DNA of 64,000 nucleotides from Halosaccharopolyspora lacisalsi (GCF_014137975.1 NZ_JACGWZ010000003.1:89501-153500), one strand, 5' to 3'. Shown: positions 16,781 through 25,974, numbered from the stretch's first letter. A program made the numbers and translations. The notes: generated by a model not told the origin, from the sequence alone.

Positions 16781-16812
16781 GGGGGCTCGGTTCCCTCGGG
16801 AGGCGAGCCCCC
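16781..16812 (+). terminator. Hairpin (attenuator) after precursor peptide
   Basis: GGGGGCTCG (16781-16789) pairs with CGAGCCCCC (16804-16812), 9 bp with no mismatch, 14-nt loop. It lies 11 nt after the peptide stop and 50 nt before the dehydrogenase. No U tract, so probably partial termination or mRNA protection. Confidence 0.6.
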
Positions 16813-16862
16813 GGGCAGGTGAGTACAGAATCGTTGACGAACGTATCGCGCTTGGAGTACGG

Positions 16863-17975
16863 ATGCGACTTCGCCGTTCCCGTGGCCTCGTCTGCTACTG
16901 GCACGCGGGCTCCTTCATCGCCCACGCCTACCCGCACGGCGCCCCCACGGCGTTGCACCCGGCGGCGACGGAGGTCCTGTCCGCCTTCGGAGACTGGACC
17001 GACCCCGCCGAGGTCAACAAGGCTCTCGAGCACCTCACGGCGGAGACCGTCGACGAGGCGGTGGAGGCACTGCGCGAAGCAGGTCTGCTGCTGGCCGAGG
17101 ACACGGAACAAGCCTCGAGGGACGATCGTTTCGCGCGCCAGTGGGGTCCGTGGGATCCCGAGGCGTCCTTCTTCCACTACGCCACCCAGGACGTCCCCTA
17201 TCCGGACGAGGAAGCTCAAGCACAGGAAACGGAACAGGAGTCGCCGGCCCTGTTCGAGTTGTTCACCGAGTATTCCGAGGCCGATCGGATATTTCTGCCC
17301 CGCCCGCTGTCCACGGACCTGCGCGCTCCTTACGACCAGGTGCTCCACGGGCGCCGCACGCACCGCGACTTCACCGAGGACCCGGTACCGCTGTCCACCC
17401 TGGCCACTCTGCTGTCCACCACGTTCGGCCCCACGGACTTCGTCGACTGCGGCCGCTGCGCCCTGTTCCGGCGCACCAGCCCCGCCGGTGGTGCCCGCCA
17501 GGAGCTCGACGCCTACCTGGCGATCCGCAACGTGGCCGGTGTCGAGCCCGGGACGTACCACTACAACCTCCGCGAACACTCGCTGGAGCTGCTGTCCGAG
17601 GGGTTCACCTCGGAGGAGGGCGCGCACCTGTGCGCGGACCAGGACTGGGCGGGTGGTGCCGCGTTCCTGGTCGTGCTCTCGGCCGTGGTCGACCGGATGC
17701 TCAGCAAGTACCCGACCCCGCGCTGCTATCGGGTGGTGCTGATCAACGCCGGGCACCTCGGCCAGACGTTCGCCCTCACCGCCACCGCGCTGGGACTCGG
17801 TCCGGCCCAGACCGGCGCCTTCCACGACACGCCCGTGGCCGATCGGCTGGGCCTGGACAACGTGGGGCGAATCCCGTTGTACGTGCTGGCGGCGGGTTAT
17901 CCCCATCCCGAGCCGCAGGACGCTCCGCCGCCAGCCGAACTGGACACCTTCCGGCGCACCACCTTGAACGGCTGA
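16863..17975 (+). CDS. SagB-type peptide dehydrogenase with PqqD-like N-terminal domain
   Basis: 370 residues. Residues 1-80 look like a PqqD/RRE-type winged helix (LHPAATEVLSAFGDWTD, then AVEALREAGLLLAED), which in RiPP systems binds the leader peptide. Residues about 150-360 are a nitroreductase-fold FMN domain of the SagB/ThcOx family: HGRRTHRDFTEDPVPLSTLA, GGARQELDAYLAIRNVAG, GTYHYNLREHSLELL, NAGHLGQTFALTATALGLG. SagB enzymes normally oxidise azolines made by YcaO proteins, but no YcaO is nearby. ATG 16863 has TTGGAG 5 nt upstream. It follows the candidate precursor; a hairpin ends the unit. Confidence 0.88.
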   Translation: MRLRRSRGLVCYWHAGSFIAHAYPHGAPTALHPAATEVLSAFGDWTDPAEVNKALEHLTAETVDEAVEALREAGLLLAEDTEQASRDDRFARQWGPWDPEASFFHYATQDVPYPDEEAQAQETEQESPALFELFTEYSEADRIFLPRPLSTDLRAPYDQVLHGRRTHRDFTEDPVPLSTLATLLSTTFGPTDFVDCGRCALFRRTSPAGGARQELDAYLAIRNVAGVEPGTYHYNLREHSLELLSEGFTSEEGAHLCADQDWAGGAAFLVVLSAVVDRMLSKYPTPRCYRVVLINAGHLGQTFALTATALGLGPAQTGAFHDTPVADRLGLDNVGRIPLYVLAAGYPHPEPQDAPPPAELDTFRRTTLNG

Positions 17976-17978
17976 GCG

Positions 17979-18006
17979 CGACGCCCCGGCCGAAGCCGGG
18001 GCGTCG
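17979..18006. terminator. Hairpin terminator
   Basis: CGACGCCCCGGC (17979-17990) and GCCGGGGCGTCG (17995-18006) form a perfect 12-bp stem with a CGAA loop. It starts 4 nt after the dehydrogenase stop and faces the convergent secreted-protein gene, so it can serve both. Confidence 0.8.
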
Positions 18007-18034
18007 TCGTGCATCGGTTCACCCGACTGCTCGC

Positions 18035-18415
18035 TCACGCGATGGCGTCGTGCCAGACCGAGCACGAGTCGGGCGCCCACTGCACGTTGACGCAGACCTG
18101 GTACCGCACCGTCTGACCCTCCTTGAAGTTGTGGTCGTAGGTGATGTCGCGGCCGGAACCTCCGGTGAAGTCGTGCCGACCACTGGGGCCCTGCTCCACC
18201 TCGTACTTGAGGAAGACGGCGTGACTGTCGCCCGCGGTGTCCTCGAGCGTGAATTTGTCGCCCTTGTGCTTGAAGCAGGCCTTGGCGGCGCCGTCGACGC
18301 TCGCGCAGTCGTTCGTACCGGCGAAGGCCGCCGGGGCGCCGATCCCCACGGCCATCACGACCCCCATCGCGACGGACGCTGCCTTGGCCGTTGCGACGAT
18401 ACCTCGGTTCGACAT
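18035..18415 (-). CDS. Small secreted protein, unknown function
   Basis: 126 residues with a Sec signal peptide (charged start, hydrophobic VAMGVVMAVGIGAPA, likely cleavage after AAFA near residue 32). The mature part of about 94 residues has four Cys (CASV, CFKH, VCVN, SCSV), suggesting two disulfides, and beta-rich polar sequence. ATG 18415 has GAGGAG 7 nt upstream. Extracellular, role unknown. Confidence 0.8.
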   Translation of the reverse strand: MSNRGIVATAKAASVAMGVVMAVGIGAPAAFAGTNDCASVDGAAKACFKHKGDKFTLEDTAGDSHAVFLKYEVEQGPSGRHDFTGGSGRDITYDHNFKEGQTVRYQVCVNVQWAPDSCSVWHDAIA

Positions 18416-18790
18416 CGGATCTCTCCTCGTCCTCTCGTCGTCCCGGTTCCTCCTCCGGGACGAACCGCCGTGCGTTTGTTCTGAAATCCCTCACGGTGGA
18501 AATCCGTTCCGGCGGTGCGGAACAAACGTTAGGCAGGGATTCGGCGGCCGGGAAGGCGTTGCGCGTCCGTTGGTCGTCCGCCGGACACCGGACGGACAAA
18601 GCTCTTTTGTCCAGCGCTGTGACCAGCGATGTCGATTGTCCGGCGGATATTCGCCGAAACGTCCGTGCGCGGGTGCCGGGTGTGTGGATCGGAGCTTGGT
18701 TCCCGTTCCCCCGAACGGGTTCTCGTCATGGAAACCCCTGTCCCGGCACGCGCTCGCCGCTAGTGTCGATCACCAGACGAGGGGAGAACC
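18416..18790. other. 375-bp divergent intergenic region
   Basis: Holds the promoters of the secreted-protein gene (leftward) and the helix-turn-helix/NBR1-Ig gene (rightward). No RNA gene or clear palindrome found. Short overlapping frames here have no ribosome sites or recognisable content. Confidence 0.4.
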
Positions 18791-19717
18791 GTGGAGGATC
18801 AGTTCGACGGTCTCGCGGGTGAGGATCCGGCGAAACCAGGTAGGAAGGCACGACCGCCCGCCCCGGACGAGGGGCCGTGCGCGGCGCTGGCCCACGAGCT
18901 GTGGTCGCTCAAGCGCCGGGCCGGTGATCCGTCCTTCGCGACGATGTGCACCAAGCTGGGCGCGGCCGCGTCCCGATCGTCGCTGGCCGCGGCGACCCGG
19001 GGCACCACGCTGCCGAGCTGGGAGACGACGTGGGAGTTCGTGCGGGTTCTCGACGTGGAGCGACTCGGCACCGATCCCGCCACCGCCGAGCGGCTGTGGC
19101 GGGATCGGTGGACGGCGGCGCGGGACGCCGCCAGGGTCGGTCCCGAGCCGGTCGCGTCCGAAGTGGCTCCGGCTCCCGCGCCCTCCGAAACCGGTCCGGC
19201 ACCGGTCGCGCCCGAAACCGCTCCGGGCGGGTACGTCCCGGCCGGGTCCGGTTGGTTCGCGCGGCCGCGCGTCATAGCGACCACGACCGCGGGGGCGCTG
19301 GTCCTCGGGCTGGCGGTGCTCGGTATGAGCCGGCTGGTTCCCCCCTCCGGGCCGGCCCCTTCATCCGATGACCCGGACCTCAGCTCCACTCTCGTCGACG
19401 AGACGTACGAGGACGGCACGCACGTGGCCACCGGAGAGCGCTTCACCAAGAGCTGGATACTGCGCAATCTCGGGACGAGGAGATGGGAGGGCCGGTGGTT
19501 GACCCGGATCAACTCGACTCCCTGCTCCGCGCCGAAGAGGGTGCGCGTCCCGGACACCGAGCCGGGGAGGGTCGTCACCATCTCCGTGGAGGTCACAGCG
19601 AGCCCGCGGCCCGCTTACTGCAAGAGCTACTGGAAGATGACCAACTCCCGGGGAGAGTTCCTGCTGCCGAACCAGAAGCCCGTGTACTTCGAGATCATCG
19701 TCGACGCGCCTCAGTAG
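18791..19717 (+). CDS. Membrane-anchored regulator-like protein with NBR1-Ig-like domain
   Basis: 308 residues from GTG 18791 (AGGGGAGAA precedes). The N-terminus (about 27-95) has the helix-turn-helix pattern of actinobacterial XRE-like proteins (FATMCTKLGAAASRSSLAAA, TLPSWETTWEFVRVL). A Pro/Ala/Glu linker, one transmembrane helix (VIATTTAGALVLGLAVLGM) and an extracellular NBR1-like Ig domain follow (GTHVATGERFTKSWILRNLG, RWEGRWLTRI, EFLLPNQKPVYFEIIVD). Actinobacterial proteins of this layout may link DNA binding to cell-envelope sensing; ligand unknown. Confidence 0.78.
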   Translation: MEDQFDGLAGEDPAKPGRKARPPAPDEGPCAALAHELWSLKRRAGDPSFATMCTKLGAAASRSSLAAATRGTTLPSWETTWEFVRVLDVERLGTDPATAERLWRDRWTAARDAARVGPEPVASEVAPAPAPSETGPAPVAPETAPGGYVPAGSGWFARPRVIATTTAGALVLGLAVLGMSRLVPPSGPAPSSDDPDLSSTLVDETYEDGTHVATGERFTKSWILRNLGTRRWEGRWLTRINSTPCSAPKRVRVPDTEPGRVVTISVEVTASPRPAYCKSYWKMTNSRGEFLLPNQKPVYFEIIVDAPQ

Positions 19718-19768
19718 GGCCCGGTTGCCGTCCCCGTCTCGCTGGGGAAGTCTCGTCGCCACCGGTCA

Positions 19769-19797
19769 TTGACTATGACAGTTCTGGTGTCACACTC
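19769..19797 (+). promoter_or_regulatory. Candidate MerR-type operator/promoter of the thiolase gene
   Basis: TTGAC (19769-19773) is a -35-like box. TGACA-n7-TGTCA (19776-19792) overlaps GGTGTCACAC (19786-19795). The 17-bp core TGACA-n5-GGTGT-n-A is shared with the MerR/racemase divergent region at 468-484. Suggests a common regulator of two acyl-CoA catabolic units. Confidence 0.45.
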
Positions 19798-19836
19798 TAA
19801 GTGGAGTACCTGCCGCAACGAGGAGGCACGTCGCCC

Positions 19837-21048
19837 ATGTCCGAGGCGTTCGTCTACGACGCGATCCGCACTCCGCGCGGTCGCGGCAAGAAAACCGGGT
19901 CACTGTACGGGACCAAACCGATCGACCTGGTCGTCGACCTCATCCACGAGCTCCGCCGTCGCCATCCCGAGTTGGACCCCGAGGTGATCGACGACGTCGT
20001 GCTCGGCGTGGTCTCGCCCGTCTCCGACCAGGGCTCGGACATCGCCAAGACCGCCGCGCTGGCGGCCGGGCTGCCGAACACCGTCAGCGGCGTCCAGCTC
20101 AACCGCTTCTGCGCTTCCGGCCTCGAAGCCGTGAACACGGCCGCCCAGAAGGTGCGTTCGGGCTGGGAGGACGTCGTGCTGGCCGGCGGCGTGGAGTCCA
20201 TGTCCCGCGTTCCGCTGGGCACCGACGGCGGGGCCTGGGCGATGGACCCCGAGACCAACCTGGACACCTCCTTCGTCCCGCAGGGCATCGGCGCCGACCT
20301 CATCGCCACCATGGAGGGCTTCGACCGCGAGACGGTGGACGCCTTCGCCGCCGAGTCGCAGACCCGCGCCGCCAAGGCCTGGGCCGACGGCCGCTTCTCC
20401 GACTCCGTCATGCCCGTCACCGACCGCAACGGGCTGTCCGTGCTGGAGCAGGACGAACACATCCGCGGCAACACCACGGTGGACAAGCTCGGTGAGCTGC
20501 AACCCTCCTTCGCCGGGATCGGCGACGTGGGCGGCTTCGACGCCGTCACGCTGCAGAAGTACCACTGGGTGGAAAGCATCGACCACGTGCACACCCCGGG
20601 CAACTCCTCCGGCATCGTCGACGGTGCCGCGTTGACCCTGGTCGGCGGTGAGAGCTTCGGCGACCGCACCGGCATGCGTCCGCGCGCCCGGGTCGTCGCC
20701 GCCGCGCTCAGCGGTGGTGACCCGACCATCATGCTGACGGGCCCCGGTCCCGCCGTGCGCAAGGCGCTGTCCAAGGCGTCCATGACGATCGACGAGATCG
20801 ACCTGGTGGAGATCAACGAGGCCTTCGCCGCCGTCCCGCTGAAGTTCATGAAGGACTTCGGGGTGCCGCACGAGAAGGTGAACGTCAACGGTGGTGCCAT
20901 CGCGATGGGGCACCCGCTCGGCGCCACCGGAGCCATGATCCTCGGCACGCTCGTCGACGAGCTGGAACGTCGTCAGCAGCGCTACGGGCTGGCCACCCTG
21001 TGCATCGGTGGAGGCATGGGAATCGCCACCATCGTCGAGCGAACCTGA
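19837..21048 (+). CDS. Acetyl-CoA C-acyltransferase (thiolase)
   Basis: 403 residues. Nucleophile Cys in [12 protein letters not shown], the [11 protein letters not shown] motif, active His in [15 protein letters not shown] and second Cys in [12 protein letters not shown] are all present, so it should be an active degradative thiolase (FadA type). ATG 19837 was chosen with AGGAGG about 10 nt upstream; a GTG at 19801 is less likely. Paired with the FadB-like gene 250 nt downstream in the usual FadA/FadB association. Confidence 0.95.
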   Translation: MSEAFVYDAIRTPRGRGKKTGSLYGTKPIDLVVDLIHELRRRHPELDPEVIDDVVLGVVSPVSDQGSDIAKTAALAAGLPNTVSGVQLNRFCASGLEAVNTAAQKVRSGWEDVVLAGGVESMSRVPLGTDGGAWAMDPETNLDTSFVPQGIGADLIATMEGFDRETVDAFAAESQTRAAKAWADGRFSDSVMPVTDRNGLSVLEQDEHIRGNTTVDKLGELQPSFAGIGDVGGFDAVTLQKYHWVESIDHVHTPGNSSGIVDGAALTLVGGESFGDRTGMRPRARVVAAALSGGDPTIMLTGPGPAVRKALSKASMTIDEIDLVEINEAFAAVPLKFMKDFGVPHEKVNVNGGAIAMGHPLGATGAMILGTLVDELERRQQRYGLATLCIGGGMGIATIVERT

Positions 21049-21298
21049 TCAGTGTTGGGGCCTGCGCAGGTGGTTGCTGAACCGCCGCCTCATTTGGCGC
21101 CTTGCCGTGTCGGAGGCCACCTCGGGTGGCCGCCTACATCACGTGGCCTTCCGCCGTGGGATGCATCCAAACGAGACGGCGGAGCTGGGTCCCTTGCTCA
21201 GGCTGATCACCCGCGCGGAACGACCAAGAGCAAAAGAAAATCGCCCGCAGGCCCGCGATCCATTCCTCAGCCCCCAGTCTCCGAAGGACACCGAATTC

Positions 21299-23521
21299 AT
21301 GAGCGACCAGAGCACCATTCGCTGGACTGATCGCGACGCCGACGGCATCGTCGTGCTCACCCTGGACGATCCCCAGCAGCAGGCCAACACCATGAACGAG
21401 CGCTACCTGCGCTCGATGGAGCAGACCCTGCAGCGACTCGAGGACGAGCGCGACCGGATCACCGGTGTCGTGCTCACCTCGGCGAAGAAGACCTTCTTCG
21501 CCGGGGGCGACCTGCGCGAGCTGATCCGGGCGCGGCCCGACAACGTCACCGAGGTCGCCGAGACCAGCACCAAGGCCAAGGAGCAGCTGCGGCGCCTGGA
21601 AACGCTGGGTGTTCCGGTCGTCGCCGCGCTGAACGGGACCGCGCTGGGCGGCGGCCTCGAAATCGCCCTCGGGTGCCACCACCGGATCGCGGTGGACGGT
21701 TCGGGGGTGCGCTTCGGTTTTCCCGAGGTGAGCCTCGGTCTGCTGCCCGGTGCCGGTGGCGTCGTGCGCACCGTGCGGCTGCTCGGCATCGCCGACGCGC
21801 TGTTGCAGGTGCTCACCCAGGGGCAGCGGCTGCGCCCGGGCAAGGCCGAGGAGCTCGGCCTCGTCGACGAGCTCGTCGACGACACCGATCAGCTGCTCTC
21901 CCGCGCCAAGGCGTGGATCAAGGCCAATCCGGAGGCCGACCAGCCGTGGGACCGCAAGGGGTACAGGATTCCCGGTGGGACCCCCTCGGACCCGAAGTTC
22001 GCCGCCAACCTCCCCGCCTTCCCCGCGAACCTGAAGAAGCAGCTCAAGGGTGCGCCGTTGCCCGCCCCCCGCAACATCATGTGCGCTGCGGTGGAGGGTG
22101 CGCAGGTCGATGTGGACACCGCGCTGACCATCGAGGGCCGCTACTTCCTGGAGCTGCTCTGCGGTCAGACCTCGAAGAACATGAGCAAGGCGTTCTTCTT
22201 CGACCTGGAACACGTCAACTCCGGCGGCAGCCGCCCGGGCGGGGTGCCGCAGTGGCAGGCGAGCAAGGTCGCGGTGCTCGGCGGCGGCATGATGGGTGGC
22301 GGCATCGCCCACGTGTGCGCCAAGGCGGGGATGGAGGTGGTGCTCAAGGACATCTCCGTCGACGCCGCCACCAAGGGCAAGGACTACTCGCGCAAGGTGC
22401 TCGACAAGGCGGTCTCCAAGGGCCGCTCCAGCGAGTCGCAGCGTGACGAGGTGCTGTCCCGGATCACTCCCACCGACCGGGCCGACGATCTCGCCGGGTG
22501 CGATCTGGTCATCGAGGCCGTCTTCGAGGACACGAAGGTCAAGCACCAGGTCTACGCCGAGGCGGAGGAGGTCATCGCCGCGGACGCGCTGATCACGTCG
22601 AACACCTCGACCCTGCCGATCACCGGTCTGGCCGAGGGGGTCGGCAGGAGTGCCGACTTCATCGGTCTGCACTTCTTCTCGCCGGTGGACAAGATGCCGC
22701 TGGTGGAGATCATTCGTGGCGAGCGGACCGGAGACGAGGCGTTGGCCCGTGCCTTCGACGTGGTGCGTCAGATCAACAAGACGCCGATCGTGGTCAACGA
22801 CAGCCGGGGCTTCTTCACCAGCAGGGTCATCGGCACCTTCCTCAACGAGGGAGTGGCGATGCTGTCCGAGGGGGTGCACGCGGCCTCGATCGAGCAGGCC
22901 TCGGCGCAGGCGGGCTTCCCCGCTCCCGTCCTCCAGCTCTTCGACGAGCTCACCCTGACGCTGCCGCGCAAGATCAGGGAGGAGACCAGGCAGGCTGTCG
23001 AGGCCGCGGGCGAGGTCTGGACCCCGCATCCGGCCGACGAGGTGCTGGACCGCATGGTCGAGGAGTTCGGCCGCAAGGGGCGTTCCGGCGGTGCCGGCTT
23101 CTACGAGTACACCGACGGCCAGCGTGCCGGACTGTGGTCGGGGCTGACCGAGCACTTCGGCGCAGGCAGCCGTGACCCGCAACAGGTGAACTTCGCCGAT
23201 CTTCAGGAGCGCATGCTGTTCGTCGAGGCGCTGGAGACCGCGCGCTGCCTGGACGAGGGCGTCATCGAGTCGGTGCCCGACGCCAACATCGGTTCGATCT
23301 TCGGCATCGGCTTCCCGGCGTGGACCGGCGGTGTGGTGCAGTACATGAACGGCTACCCGGGCGGACTCGCCGGTTTCGTCCGGCGGTCGCGGGAGCTGGC
23401 CGCCGGGTACGGCTCGCGGTTCGAGCCCCCGCGCTCGTTGGTGCGCAGGGCCGAGTCCGGTGAGCTGTTCGCGCTGGGGGAGCCGGATGCCGAGGTGGTC
23501 TCGGCGGTAGCCGCCGCGTGA
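21299..23521 (+). CDS. Multifunctional fatty-acid oxidation protein (FadB type)
   Basis: 740 residues. N-terminal enoyl-CoA hydratase (ALGGGLEIALGCHHRIA and GFPEVSLGLLPGAGGVVR) followed by 3-hydroxyacyl-CoA dehydrogenase with the NAD-binding VAVLGGGMMGGGIAHV loop (about residue 325), LHFFSPVDKMPLVEI with the catalytic His, and NDSRGFFTSRV. Carries out hydration and NAD-linked oxidation steps before the thiolase. ATG 21299 begins MSDQSTIRWTDRD; the frame is open upstream for about 97 codons without plausible protein. The thiolase-fadB spacer (21049-21298) has no gene seen. Confidence 0.95.
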   Translation: MSDQSTIRWTDRDADGIVVLTLDDPQQQANTMNERYLRSMEQTLQRLEDERDRITGVVLTSAKKTFFAGGDLRELIRARPDNVTEVAETSTKAKEQLRRLETLGVPVVAALNGTALGGGLEIALGCHHRIAVDGSGVRFGFPEVSLGLLPGAGGVVRTVRLLGIADALLQVLTQGQRLRPGKAEELGLVDELVDDTDQLLSRAKAWIKANPEADQPWDRKGYRIPGGTPSDPKFAANLPAFPANLKKQLKGAPLPAPRNIMCAAVEGAQVDVDTALTIEGRYFLELLCGQTSKNMSKAFFFDLEHVNSGGSRPGGVPQWQASKVAVLGGGMMGGGIAHVCAKAGMEVVLKDISVDAATKGKDYSRKVLDKAVSKGRSSESQRDEVLSRITPTDRADDLAGCDLVIEAVFEDTKVKHQVYAEAEEVIAADALITSNTSTLPITGLAEGVGRSADFIGLHFFSPVDKMPLVEIIRGERTGDEALARAFDVVRQINKTPIVVNDSRGFFTSRVIGTFLNEGVAMLSEGVHAASIEQASAQAGFPAPVLQLFDELTLTLPRKIREETRQAVEAAGEVWTPHPADEVLDRMVEEFGRKGRSGGAGFYEYTDGQRAGLWSGLTEHFGAGSRDPQQVNFADLQERMLFVEALETARCLDEGVIESVPDANIGSIFGIGFPAWTGGVVQYMNGYPGGLAGFVRRSRELAAGYGSRFEPPRSLVRRAESGELFALGEPDAEVVSAVAAA

Positions 23522-23546
23522 CGACCCCGGTGGGCAGGTGTGTCGC

Positions 23547-23591
23547 CGGTCTCGCGCGGAACCGTGACCTCCGCGGTTTCGCGCGAGACCG
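23547..23591. terminator. Bidirectional hairpin terminator
   Basis: CGGTCTCGCGCGGAACCG (23547-23564) pairs with CGGTTTCGCGCGAGACCG (23574-23591), 18 bp with one G-U, 9-nt loop, between convergent fadB-type and tetR-type genes. Confidence 0.8.
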
Positions 23592-23617
23592 TCCGCACCT
23601 CGTGCGAACCGGATCGC

Positions 23618-24235
23618 TTACGTCAGGCCGGGGGCGACCAGGGCCATGAGGTGCTCGGTGGCCTGGTCGGAGGTGATCTCCGGTCGTCGTTCCCGCCACA
23701 TCGCCATGCGTTCGCAGGCGCCGATGATCGCCTCGGCGAACGCTTCGAGGCGCTGTTGGGACAGGTCGGGACGGGCCGTGCGCATCAACTCGGCCGTGAG
23801 TTCCACCTGCTGGCCCCGGATCGCCTCCAGCTCCGAGTTGATCGGGACGCTGAGTACCGCCGATTCGTTGCGCAGCAGGGCCCATGCCTGTTTGTGCTCG
23901 TCGCTGAACCGGAAGAACGCCAGCAGGCAGTCGTGCAGCAGCTGTTCGGCGTTGTCCGCGTCGCCCGCGGCCGCGGCGGTGCTGTCCAGGAGTTCGCGCT
24001 TGGCGCGCTCCAGGCAGGCCAGTAGCAGCCCGTCCTTGGAACCGAAGTACTCGTAGAGCATCGGTTTGGAGAGGCCGACGCGGTCGGCGATGTCGTCCAT
24101 CGACGCGGCCTGGTATCCGCGGGTGGCGAAGACCTCCTCGGCGACCGCGAGGATCTGGCGCTCACGCTCGGCTCGGGAGAGCCGCTTACGAGGGGCGTCG
24201 GTGGTCCCCGAGGTGACTGTCCGCTCAACCTTCAC
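23618..24235 (-). CDS. TetR family transcriptional regulator
   Basis: 205 residues. N-terminal TetR helix-turn-helix (ERQILAVAEEVFATRGYQA, SMDDIADRVGLSKPMLYEYF) then an all-helical ligand domain. Divergent from the flavin monooxygenase gene with an array of AGTA/TACT half-sites between them, as in the EthR/EthA arrangement of mycobacteria. Probably represses the monooxygenase; ligand unknown. Confidence 0.93.
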   Translation of the reverse strand: MKVERTVTSGTTDAPRKRLSRAERERQILAVAEEVFATRGYQAASMDDIADRVGLSKPMLYEYFGSKDGLLLACLERAKRELLDSTAAAAGDADNAEQLLHDCLLAFFRFSDEHKQAWALLRNESAVLSVPINSELEAIRGQQVELTAELMRTARPDLSQQRLEAFAEAIIGACERMAMWRERRPEITSDQATEHLMALVAPGLT

Positions 24236-24273
24236 GGTCTCGACTCTATCGCAGCGAAAACAGCCCTACCGAA

Positions 24274-24306
24274 AGTAATCTACTCATAGTAAGCTACTTG
24301 TTAGTA
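24274..24306. promoter_or_regulatory. TetR operator array
   Basis: Half-sites alternate at a near-regular 7-bp period: AGTA 24274, TACT 24281, AGTA 24288, TACT 24295, AGTA 24303. They include palindromes TACT-cat-AGTA and CTACT-tgtt-AGTAG. AT-rich island in a GC-rich region, directly between divergent tetR and monooxygenase genes. Confidence 0.7.
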
Positions 24307-24341
24307 GGTTCACATCGGCGTCGAGTCGAGGAGGTTCGGTG

Positions 24342-25826
24342 ATGGCGAAGAAGGTGCGCAACCGACGCGAATACCAGGCATCGGTGGTGATCGTCGGCAC
24401 CGGGTTCTCCGGGTTGGGTACGGCGATCCGGCTGAAGCAGGCCGGTATCGACTTCATCGTGCTAGAAAAGGCCGAGTCGCTCGGCGGCACGTGGCGGGAC
24501 AACACGTACCCGGGGTGCGCGTGCGACGTGCCCTCGCTGATGTACTCGTTCTCCTTCGAGCAGAATCCCGACTGGTCGCGCATGTTCGCCGGTCAGCAGG
24601 AGATCTCGGACTACCTGCGGCACTGCGCCGACAAGTACGGCGTGAACGAGCACATCCACTACGGTGTCGAGTTCACCGGTGCCGAGTGGGACGAGCGCGC
24701 GCACACCTGGCGGGTCAGCACCGCGGACGGAACGGGGTACGTGGGCAAGGCGCTGGTCTCCGGTATCGGCGCGCTGCACCTGCCGAGCTATCCGGATCTG
24801 TCCGGAGTGGAGAAGTTCGAGGGCGAGGTCTTCCACTCGGCGGACTGGAACCACGACTACGACCTCGAGGGCAAGCGGGTCGCCGTGGTGGGTACCGGGG
24901 CCAGCGCGATCCAGTTCGTCCCGCAGGTCGCGAAGGAGGCCGCGCGCCTGCACCTGTTCCAGCGCACGCCCCCGTGGATTCAGCCCAAACCGGACCGGCC
25001 CATCCCCGAGCGGTTGCAACGCTGGTTCCGGCGCTTCCCGCCGTTGCAGCGAGCCGCGAGGGCGGTGGTCTACTGGACCCTGGAGCTGCGCTCGGTCGCG
25101 GTGATCCAGCAGCCGAAGTTGCAGCGGATCTCCGAGAAGCTGGCCAAGTACTACATCCGCAGGACGGTCGAGGATCCCCGGGTGCGCGAGGCCGTGACCC
25201 CGGACTACTCCATGGGGTGCAAGCGGATCCTGCTCTCCAGCGACTACTACCCGGCGCTGAACAAGCCCAACGTGGACCTGCGCACCAGCGGTATCTCCGA
25301 GGTGCGTGAGCGTTCGGTGATCACCGGTGACGGCGAGGAGCACCCGGTGGACGCGATCATCTACGGTACCGGGTTCCACGTCACCGATGCCTTCGACCAC
25401 CTCGAGATCGTCGGGCGCGACGGCCGCAAGCTCCGGGACGCCTGGCAGCACGGCATGGAAGCTCACCTGGGCATGACCGTCTCGGGCTTCCCGAACCTGT
25501 TCTTCCTGCTCGGGCCGAACACCGGGTTGGGGCACAACTCCGTGGTGTTCATGATCGAGTCGCAGATCAACTACGTGATGAGTTGTCTGCGCCCGCTGGT
25601 GCGCGGCGACATCGCGCAGCTCGACGTGCGACAGTCGGTCCAGGACGAGTTCAATCGCGGGATCCAGTCCGAGCTCGGCGAGTCGGTGTGGTCGACCGGG
25701 GGTTGCCAGAGCTGGTACCTGGACGCCAACGGGGTCAACCGCACCGTGTGGCCCGGATTCTCGTGGAAGTACTGGCTGCGCACTCGCAAGGCGGATCCGG
25801 CCGACTACGAGATCGAGGCCGCCTAA
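24342..25826 (+). CDS. Flavin-containing (Baeyer-Villiger-type) monooxygenase
   Basis: About 494 residues. FAD-binding VVIVGTGFSGLGTAIRLK, the ESLGGTWRDNTYPGCACDVP loop, the BVMO-like fingerprint FEGEVFHSADWNHDY (FxGxxxHxxxW) and NADPH-binding VAVVGTGASAIQFVPQV. Inserts oxygen next to a ketone or oxidises heteroatoms using NADPH and O2. ATG 24342 lies 7 nt after GAGGAGG; a GTG immediately before is an alternative. Likely TetR-controlled. Natural substrate unknown. Confidence 0.9.
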   Translation: MAKKVRNRREYQASVVIVGTGFSGLGTAIRLKQAGIDFIVLEKAESLGGTWRDNTYPGCACDVPSLMYSFSFEQNPDWSRMFAGQQEISDYLRHCADKYGVNEHIHYGVEFTGAEWDERAHTWRVSTADGTGYVGKALVSGIGALHLPSYPDLSGVEKFEGEVFHSADWNHDYDLEGKRVAVVGTGASAIQFVPQVAKEAARLHLFQRTPPWIQPKPDRPIPERLQRWFRRFPPLQRAARAVVYWTLELRSVAVIQQPKLQRISEKLAKYYIRRTVEDPRVREAVTPDYSMGCKRILLSSDYYPALNKPNVDLRTSGISEVRERSVITGDGEEHPVDAIIYGTGFHVTDAFDHLEIVGRDGRKLRDAWQHGMEAHLGMTVSGFPNLFFLLGPNTGLGHNSVVFMIESQINYVMSCLRPLVRGDIAQLDVRQSVQDEFNRGIQSELGESVWSTGGCQSWYLDANGVNRTVWPGFSWKYWLRTRKADPADYEIEAA

Positions 25827-25974
25827 AGGTCGGATGAGGTTTCGCACTGGGGTTCGATACACTGTGTGTGTCACGATCAACATGGTTTCGTCGGACCCCG
25901 TCGCTTGCGGTTGTCGCTCGCGGCTGTCGCCCGTGGCCGGGGTGCGGCACCGTCCCACCGACCGGAGGGCACCG

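Noticed and set aside
21134-23182. 682-codon minus-strand frame opposite fadB
   Set aside because: Antisense open frame caused by high GC at third positions; no family content or start signal.
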